From Takifugu bimaculatus (taxonomy: Eukaryota > Chordata > Actinopteri > Tetraodontiformes > Tetraodontidae): a DNA stretch of 64,000 nt. Numbering within the stretch: position 1 is the stretch's first letter; each line of letters starts with the position of its first letter. Location of the stretch: contig CP034979.1 in the NCBI GenBank assembly GCA_004026145.2, positions 11,077,485 to 11,141,484 on the forward strand. Direction: 5' to 3'. A program made the translations under genes and the position numbers. Below are positions 14,801-25,000 of this stretch, one piece after another. Below the pieces are notes generated by a model. The model was not told the origin of the DNA. It made no database searches and saw only the letters and a list, made by a program, of their open reading frames with translations.

Positions 14801-15985
14801 GTATAATGTGTAAATTGATCATAGCAAAATATCAAAACCCCAGTATTTAATAAGATGGAAAAAAGACAATAATAAATAATAAATATTAATGTTGCAACAA
14901 AATCACCAACTCACAGGGTGACATTAGCATTTATTTGAGTTGCATAGCAACAGCACTGGGAGAACAATGTCGGGAAGTCTGTTATTCTGGATTATTATTA
15001 ATCTTTTCACATTTAAATATGGAGATCTATAAAGACTAACGTAAGATATTAAATATACTTAGCGGCCACTTTATCAGGTCACCTTGCCAGGAAAAGATTG
15101 GACTGGATTTGCCTTCAGAACTGCCTGAATTCTTCGGGGTTGGAAACATACTTTGGGGATTTTGTTCCATATTGACATAATAGCTTCACACAGCTGCTGC
15201 AGCTCTGTCTCCTGCACATCTATGACGAAGATCTCCTGTTCCATCACATCCCAAATGTGATCTATTGGACTGAGATCTGGCAGCTCTGAGGCCCCTGGAG
15301 TACTGTCAGCTCATGGTCATGGTCCAGAAACCAGGGTGAGATGATGTGAGCTTGGTGACATGGTGGATTATCCTGGTGGAAGTAGCCTGAGAAGATGGTC
15401 CACTGTGGTCCAGATGGGATGGACATGGGCAGAAACGATCCTCAGGGAGGCTGCAGCATTTAAACCATGCTCAGCTGGTACTGAGGGGCCCAAAGTGGGC
15501 CAAGAACATGTCCTCTTGGGTTCTTTGGTTGGAACCAGAGGTTATTAGAGTTACTGCTGCCTTTCTAGCATCTCAAACAGTCTGCCCATTCTCCTCTGAT
15601 CGGATCTCCATCCACAAAACTGCTGCTCAAAGGATAGCTTCTCTTTTTGGGACCAGTCTCAGTAAAAACCCTGGAGATGGTTGTGGGTGAAAATCCCAGT
15701 AGATCAGCAGGTTCTGGACGACTCAGATCAGTCCGCCTGGCACCAACAACCGGGCTAGCTTCAAAGTCTCTTCAGTCCCCTTTCTGCCCCATATTCTGAT
15801 GCTGGTTCCAACCTGAGCAGGTTGCCTGAAGCTCGTCTCCAGGCCTGGAGGAGCTGAGTTGAGACCACGTGTTTGGCTGATCAGCTAATTATGATCACGA
15901 GTAATTGTGGTGGACCTGATAAAGTGGCCAATGAGTTATGGTAGCATCATGTAGCCTTTTGGTGGGCAGGAGTTATGCTCCGACA

Positions 15986-16035
<50 letters not shown>

Positions 16036-19000
16036 GTAAAACACCATCCTTGGTGTCCTTCCTTGTCCATCCTTATGTTACTTTCATTTAGGGATGCACA
16101 AACCTGTAAGGTTTTTAATAACTTCAATACACTTCAATATTCAAAAAATACAAGCAAAAATAGAGTATGCAGAGGTTTTCATTTATTGGTTGATTGTTTA
16201 TTGGTTGCTCTAGTTTCATCCTCGAGATATGGTTTCTTAGAAATATCTAGAGTTATACTGCTTTATCAATTGTGTTGGCTCTTTTTCCTTTTAATATTTT
16301 GTTGGTGAATTTTCTGAATATAACGTAGTGTATAACGTATGTAACATATATAACACATATATAGTAGCGCTAGAGTACACATTAAAGTGACATTTTTCTA
16401 AACTATTCTTTGAACTATTTGTTGTGGTTACACCACAAGAGAAAGGTTCGGTTTTTGCTATGCGATCTACATTTGGCAAGCTAATTAGCTTCTACTTCCT
16501 GTCGGCTTCCTTCTCTTGAGCTTCTACACCAAAACACGTGATGTTTTGGACTTTCCAAACCATTTTTAAAAAGCCTCAAAGCACTTTAAACATATTATAA
16601 AAGAGAAAGAATAGTAACACAAAGAAGGACCAATCCTATTGTGAGAGAATCAAGCTGCCTAAAACTTTTGCTGTTTTTCTGCACATTCAGCAGATTGTAC
16701 ATTTTACAACAATTGTAAATATCCCAAATCCGAATAAAGGAGGACTCACCTTAAACACCAGTTTCTTATCAAAGATTTTAATTTCTCTATAGTGAGAGGG
16801 ATCCTGCTCACCAAAGTTTACTGATCTGCCCTTTAAACAGCTTTGCTAAGCATTGACACTGCAAACACATTATTACATTATATTATACATATATATTACA
16901 TTATATATTATACCGTATTTTCACGACCATAAGGCGCACTGTATTAAAAGGCGCAGTCTCAGTTATGGGTGCTATATCTGTGTTTAAAACATACATAAGG
17001 CGCACCGTATTATTAGGCGCATGCTAAAACATACAGTAAAAAATGACAACGGAAGTAAAACAGTGAGTTTCAACACATTTATTGAACAAAGTATTCATTC
17101 TTCCGCCACAAAACCATCAAAGTTTTCATCTTCTGTATCTGAATTAAACAGCTGCGCTATTTCAATGTCCAACATCCCGAATTCCTCTTCTTAATCATCT
17201 GAATCGGACTCACCGATCAGTTGTGGTTCAGCCTTGATTTTGTGAAAGCTCTTCCAATACATGAAGACGGTATCATAGCCCAGGCGTCTACAATCCACCC
17301 ACATATGGTGGCATAACTCGCCCGCCGCTGCCTCATAGTCTTTGTGAAGGAGTGTTCACCTTCCGCCATCCAGCGCTCTGTCCGTTTCCGTGGCAGCCGA
17401 GAACCACGGTGAACGACGACTTCTCGTGCCCCGTTGTGCGTATCACCACTGTGCCGGTCCCTTTTTCTCCACTTTGTGGGTCAAAGGGATGTTAAAAGTC
17501 AGAGGGATCTCATCCATGTTGGTGATGTGGCTGGGCGCGGTTATCTAGTCGCGGCAGTAGGTGAGGAGGATGGCCGCCCTCTCCTGGTTAGGGTTAGAGA
17601 TAGGGAAGATGGTCGCCCTCTCCTGGTTAGGGTTAGGGAAGATGGCCGCCCTCTCCTGGTTAGGGATAGGGAAGATGGTCGCCCTCTCCTGGTTAGGGTT
17701 AGGGATAGGGAAGATGGTCGCCCTCTCCTGGTTAGGGTTAGGGATAGGGAAGATGGCCACCCTCTCCTGGTTAGGGTTAGGGTTAGGGAAGATGGCCACC
17801 CTCTCCCGGTTAGGGTTAGGGAAGATGGCCACCCTCTCCTGGTCAGGGTTAGGGTTAGGGAAGATGACCACCCTCTCCTGGTTAGGGTTAGGGTTAGGGA
17901 AGATGGCCACCCTCTCCTGGTTAGGGTTAGGGAAGATGGCCACCCTCTCCTGGTTAGGGTTAGGGTTAGGGAAGATGGCCACCCTCTCCTGGTCAGGGTT
18001 AGGGTTAGGGAAGATGGCCACCCTCTCCTGGTCAGGGTTAGGGTTAGGGAAGATGGCCACCCTCTCCTGGTCAGGGTTAGGGTTAGGGTTAGGGAAGATG
18101 TCCACCCTCTCCTGGTTAGGGTTCGGGTTAGGGAAGATGGCCACCCTCTCCTGGTCAGGGTTAGGGTTAGGGTTAGGGAAGATGTCCACCCTCTCCTGGT
18201 TAGGGTTCGGGTTAGGGAAGATGGCCACCCTCTCCTGGTCAGGGTTAGGGTTAGGGAAGATGGCCACCCTCTCCTGGTTAGGGTTAGGGTTAGGGAAGAT
18301 GGCCACCATCTCCTGGTCAGGGTTAGGGTTAGGGAAGATGTTCACCCTCTCCTGGTTAGGGTTAGGGTTACGGAAGATGGCCACCCTCTCCTGGTCAGGG
18401 TTAGGGTTAGGGACGATGGCCACCCTCTCCTGGTTAGGGTTAGGGAAGATGGCCACCCTCTCCTAGTTAGGGTTAGGGTTAGGCAAGATGGCTGCCCTCT
18501 CCTGGTTAGGGTTAGGATTCAGCAAGATGGCCACCCTCTCCTGGTTAGGGTTAGGGAAGATGGCCACCCTCTCTTGGTTAGGGTTAGGGTTAGGGAAGAT
18601 GGCCACCCTCTCCTGGTTAGGGTTAGGGTTAGGGAAGATGGCCGCCCTCTCCTGGTAATCCGCGGGCAGCCACTGCGCAACAGTTGTCCTCGCGTGTACG
18701 GAGAGATGCCGCCTCCTCATAAAGCGAAAACACTAAGATTGCTCGATTGCCATTTTCAGCCGCATATTCGATGGCCTGCAGTTTAAAGTAAGCCTCATTC
18801 ATAGGCGTCTCACTTGACAGGCGCCATTTTAGGGGATCCTTATGCGTAGGTGTGCCGCTAATCGATTGGCGGAGCGTTTACCGTAGTGCACCACCCAAAG
18901 GCGCACAGCAGATTTTGAAACTCAATCCACACACAAGGCGAGCCATATCATAAGGCGTACCGTCGATTTTTGAGAGAGTCTCAGTGTTTTAGGTGAGCCT

Positions 19001-22000
19001 TATAGTCGTGAAAATACGGTATAATGTAGCAACTAGCAGATATCAGTGAAGAAACATCAAACCAAAATCTTTTGTGTGGCTTAGTGAGGAGGACTAAAGT
19101 TTGTCTTTTTAATACACTGTTGTTTCCAGGGAGAGAGGGGCAAGAAAGGCAACAGGGGGGCCAAAGGGGATAAGGGAGACCAAGGAGCACCTGGATTAGA
19201 TGCCCCCTGTCCTTTGGTATGTCAGTCTGATGTGTAACCCAGAGACAAAGGGAAGATGCACTATTTCAGAGTGCAAGGTCGACTTCCTTTTATCTCTGGT
19301 TTCCAGTGGTTGAACAACATGTTTTATTCCATGAGACAAACAGAAACATGGCAGCAACTGCTGGGGATTCAAATAAATGCTGTTTTAGGCCAAATTCCTG
19401 TTCATGCAGTGCTGGAAGGAGGGCCTGCAGGAACAGTTTTATGCAGATTCTCTAAACACTCATAAACAAGACATCTTTCTTTCATATAGCCATGACTGAC
19501 CAACATGTGGACTCTTGAGGGTTAGACGTTAAGGTTTAGAAGCATTAGATTGGCCCCAGTGAGCCCAGTTTCTGTCTGTCTCAGCTTACCTGCATGTTTA
19601 GGGTCCCTGGATCAAGTCAACGAGTGGACAGAAGTGGAGACGGTCCTGCAACTGCACAGGAGCACAAACACTCCTCGACCTGGTTTTAAATGGTTGATTT
19701 CACAAACAGGGTTTCCGAGGCTTTAAAGGGGAGAAAGGTGAACCGGGCCTGCCTGGCCTGGATGGGCTGGATGCCCCTTGCCCTGTGGTATGGTGCTCTT
19801 TCTTTCCCTTCATACTTTTCCAGCATGCTACACTCTTAGAAACAAGCATGTTTGACTCGATATTTCGACACATCCATCACATCCTACACCTAGAAAAGCA
19901 CTAGGAGAGCATGGGCCTCCACCCCATTAGGAATACGAGGTCAAATGACAGAGTAGGTTACTTTATGATCTTGAGCAGTTTCTCTCAGCAATGTCACCAA
20001 CCTTTAATCAATTGTTTTGGCCTATTATCAATATTTCCTAAAAGATTCATTAAAATCTCTTCATAAATATTTGGGTTATTTTACTAAATCAGACAAACTT
20101 ATAAGAGTCAGTTCTCTTTTCCATCTGCCCCCCCTTCTCCTCCTTCTCTCTCCCCCCTTACATAATAATCACATAGATAATAATAACATATCTTAGAACT
20201 AACATACTGAAATTAACTTTCCCACTAGAGCTCTTTAGACTAAATCCAGAACAACTGTGGTCATAACCTGTTGTAACATCAGAAACTCTACACAGTCCAC
20301 AACTTTCTCCCTCGCCTCTTAACTCGACCGTTCCTTGCATGGGGCACCATCTTCTCTCCATTGTTAAGACAACCTAATCCCACAGCAGGGAACAAGTGGG
20401 AATCTGGGAACTTCATTTGGCCATAGAGTCGATCTTCCTCCTACCTCCTCAAATAGGAAAACCCGAATGCATAATGCAAAATGATGAAAGCGTGTGTTTG
20501 ACAAACACGATGTCGAGATGTAGTGAAGTAAATGTGACGATGAAATGTCTCATGTTGCACACAGTGTTTAGTTGTAGCCTCCAGATTTACTTCTTGAATA
20601 TCTATCTATCTATCTTCCCTGCATACAGTCACATTTATATTTAACTATCTGCATACATTATTGTTCTAGACATGTCAGAAATGATGTTAATATGTATGGA
20701 ACTCTTTTTGGAGATGACTTGTTTCTTGTGGAGATGTGTGTTTAGGTCCAACCAGAAGGGTTACCCACAAAGGATCACACACTGTTTTAGTGTTTACATG
20801 GATGGATGGATGGATGGATGGATGGATGGATGGATGGGTGGATGGGTGGGTGGGTGGATGGATGGATAGGTGGATGGATTGGTGGGTGGGTAGATGGATG
20901 GATAGGTGGATGGATAGGTGATGGATGGGTGGGGGGTGTGGATGGATGGATGGATGGGTGGATGGATGGATGATGGGTGAATGGATGGATGGGTAGATGG
21001 ATGATGGATGGGTGGGTGGATGGATGGATGATGGATTATAGATGGATGGATGATGGATGGATGGGTGGGTGGATGGATGGATGATAGATTATGGATGGAT
21101 GGATGATAAATGGGTGGATGGATGGATGGATGGATGGATGGATGGATGGGTGGATGGATGGATGATGGGTGAATGGATGGATGGGTAGATGGATGATGGA
21201 TGGGTGGGTGGATGGATGGATGATGGATTATAGAGGATGGATGATGGATGGATGGGTAGGTGGAGATGGATGATGATTATGGATGGCTGGATGGATGGAT
21301 GATAAAGGGGTGGATGGATGGATGGATGGGGATGGGTGGGTGGATGGATGGGTGGGTGGATGGATGGGTGGATGGATGAATGATGGAGGATGGATGGGGG
21401 GGATGGATGGATGGATGATGGGTGAATGGAGGATGGGTAGATGGATGATGGATGGGTGGGTGGATGGATGGATGATGGATTATAGATGGATGGATGATGG
21501 ATGGATGGGTGGGTGGATGGAGGATGATAGATTATGGAGGATGATGGATGATAAATGGGTGGATGGGCTGGATGGTGGATGGGTTGGATGGATGGAGGAT
21601 GGATGGATGGGTGGGAGGATGGATGGGATGATGGGTGAATGGATGGATGGGGTAGATGGATGATGGATGGGTGGGTGGTGGATGGGGGATGATGGATGTA
21701 TGGATGAGTGGATGGAGGATGGAATGGATGGAGGATGGCAGATTATTAATGGATGGTATGGATGGATGATAAATGGGTGGATGGAGGATGGATGGGAGAG
21801 GATGGATGGATGGGTGGATGGAGATGGATGATGGTGAATGGATGGATGGGTAGATGGATGATGGATGGGTGGGTGGAATGGATGGATGATGGATTATAGA
21901 TGGATGGATGATGGATGGATGGTGGGTGGGTGGAGGATGGATGATAGATTATGGAGGATGGATGGATGATAAATGGGTGGATGGATGGATGATGGATGGA

Positions 22001-25000
22001 TGGATGGGTGGGGTGGATGAATGTGGATGGATGGATGGGGGTGGGATGGATGGATGGATGGATGGGTGGATGGATGGATGATGGGTTGAATGGAGGATGG
22101 GTAGATGGATGATGGATGGGTGGGTGGATGGATGGGATGATGGATTATAGATGGATGGATGATGGAGGATGGGTGGGTGGATGGATGGATGATAGATTAT
22201 GGATGGATGGATGATAAATGGTGGATGGATGGATGGAGGGATGGATGGATGGATGGGATGATGGGTGAATGGATGGATGGGTAGATGGATGATGGATGGG
22301 TGGGTGGATGGATGGATGATGGATTATAGATGGATGGATGATGGATGGATGGGTGGGTGGATGGAGATGATAGATTAGGATGATGGATGGATGATACATG
22401 GGGGATGGGTGGGTGGATGGCTGGATGGAGGGTGGTGGATGGATGGGTGGATGGTGAATGATTTGGATGATGGAGGGTGGGTGGATGGATGGATGATGGG
22501 TGAATGGATGGAGGGTAGATGGATGATGGATGGGGTTGGGTGAGGGATGGATGATGGATTATAGAGGACGGATGATGGAATGGATGGGTGGGTTGGGTGG
22601 ATGGATGGATGATAGATTATGGATGGATGGGAGGATGATAATGGGTGTGATGATGGATGGATGGATGATGGAATATAGCTGGATGATGGATGGATGGATG
22701 ATGGAGAGGAGGAAGAGGGAGAGGCGAGGAGAGGAGAGGAGGGAAAAGGAGAGGAGAGGAGGAGGAGAGGAGAGGAGAGGAAACCATGACCCAGTGGGGT
22801 GACAGAGGCCTGTCAGGTGATCATGGTTCTGGACCCCGGCAGCCTCGGCCTATAACAGCACAGCTAAGATGTGACCTAACGATTAGACGACCCCCTAAGT
22901 ATGATAATCTGTCTGTCTATGATAGTAACTGGAACTACTGAATTAGTAACAATAAGCTTTTTCAAAGAGGAAGGTTTGAAGTCTGATCTTAAAGTAGAGA
23001 TGGAGTCAGCCTCCCGTACCTGGACAGGGAGCTGGTTCCATAGCTGGGGGGCCTGGACAGGGAGCTGGTTCCATAGCAGGGGGGCCTGGTAGCTAAATGC
23101 TCGGCCCCCCATTCTACTCCTAGAGACTCTGGGGACCACAAGTAGACCAGCATTCTGAGAGCGGAGCGGTCTATTGGGCTGGTAAGGTGTCACTAGCTCC
23201 TCCAGGTAGGAATGGAGCTAGGCCTCTGAGGACCTTGTAGGTCAAAAGAAGGGTTTTAAAAATTATTCTAAATTTAACGGGCAGCCAATGAAGCGACGCC
23301 ATTACAGGAGTCATGTGATCTCTGTGGTCAATACCTATCAGAACTCTGGCTGCAGCATTTTGGATCAGCTGGAGGCTTCATAAAAGTTGTTTGGAATCGA
23401 ATTGAATTGAATCGAATTGAATCAGGTTTATTGCCATTGTTCATGTAATACACAGTATTACACAAGCTAGGAATTTGTCTTGGTGTGACGCTGCGACATT
23501 CAACATAAAGAACACAACACTAGAATACGATAAATAAAATAAAATAAGACATATATACAGTATATACATAAATGGTAAGAAATAGTACAGGTCACCCTGG
23601 ACACCCTGATAATAAAGAATCACAATAGTCCAGCCTGGAAGTAACAAATGCTGGACTAACTTTTCAGCATCATGGTGGGTCAGTAGCTTCCTGATCCTTG
23701 ATGATGTTCCTCAGGTGAAAAAAGGCACTTCTAGAGACTAATTTAATGTGTGAGTTGAAGGAGAGATTTTGGTCAAAAGTTACTCCTAGATTCCTCACAG
23801 AGAGACTAGATGTTAATGAGATACCATCTAGAGTGATCATGTGATCTAATCTGTCCCTGAGAGGTTCAGGACCAAACACCATGACCTCAGTTTTTCCTGG
23901 GTTAAGGAGGAGGACATCTGAAGACATCCAGGACTTTATGTCTTTAAGACAGGTCTGGAGCTTCACTAACTTCTCTGTCTCCTCTGGTTTCATGGATAAA
24001 TAGAGCTGAGTGTCATCAGCATAACAATGAACATTTATCCCATGCTGCTGAATAATGTTCCCTAAGGGAAGCATGTACAAGGGGGCACATAAGGGTGCAC
24101 AGAAGGGGGCACAGAAGGGTGTCATTATGACATGGACATCTTCTGAGAGGGAGGAGACAAACCGTCGCACCACTCTTGGCAGGAGTTCAGACCCGCTCCT
24201 GCTGACAGTGTGAAAATGCCCAAATGTCATCAGATTACCTGGTCCCAGGTCTCTGCAGTCATTTCAGTGTGGAAGCAGGTTTAGTTACAATTAGTGCAAT
24301 CGTTGTGGCAGCTTTAGAAGATTTCGTTCCCGTTGCTCACTGGTGGGTTCTGCAAATAGCACCGACTTGAAACCACTTCCAGTCCTTCCAGTTTGTCGCA
24401 CTCTTGAGCGTCCAATAATTGTCTTTGGTGTTTTTAACTCTTCTCAATATCGCGTTAATGTCAGATGGCGCCCATCGGAAACCTCCAGGGGCTCCTCAGC
24501 CCTGGTCTTACCATGTAGCTCCATCTCCTTTCATCTGCCCCACAGATCAAAAATGTAGTACCAGCTCAGCCCAGTAGGGAGCGCTCGACCCTGGTACCCC
24601 CTAGCTAGGGCCTAGCTGCTAGGGAGTCCTTTATGCTAGGGCCTAGCATAAAGGAAGATGGTACCTTTTCACAGTTAAACATTACATCTATCTTTTCTTT
24701 CCCTTTCAGGAGAAAATCCTTTAACAGTGAAACATTGGAATTTTTCAAAATTGCAATACAATATAAATAAGAATTGGATGAAATTGTTTTTAACATGGTT
24801 GATTTTCCCATTGTATAATAATTGAAAATACCTTTATTTCGGTTTAGAGCCAGGTATTGTGCTATAAGTCTTAAACATTAATCGAGTCAATATCTGAAAA
24901 TGTTCTTCACAACTGTTATATAGATGATGCTTTTGATTAATATCAGTGTTTTAATGTCAACAGTTGGAATATTTTAAAACTGAATCTTAAAATCATGCCT

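Noticed and set aside
17434..18786. Long open frames of about 300-450 codons on both strands in the TTAGGG/transposase array
   Set aside because: All unit lengths are multiples of three, so frames stay open by arithmetic. Only the minus-strand frame joins real transposase sequence at both ends; the + strand frames have no supported product.
20672..22802. Several Trp-Met-Asp-Gly-rich open frames on both strands
   Set aside because: They are translations of the ATGG array.
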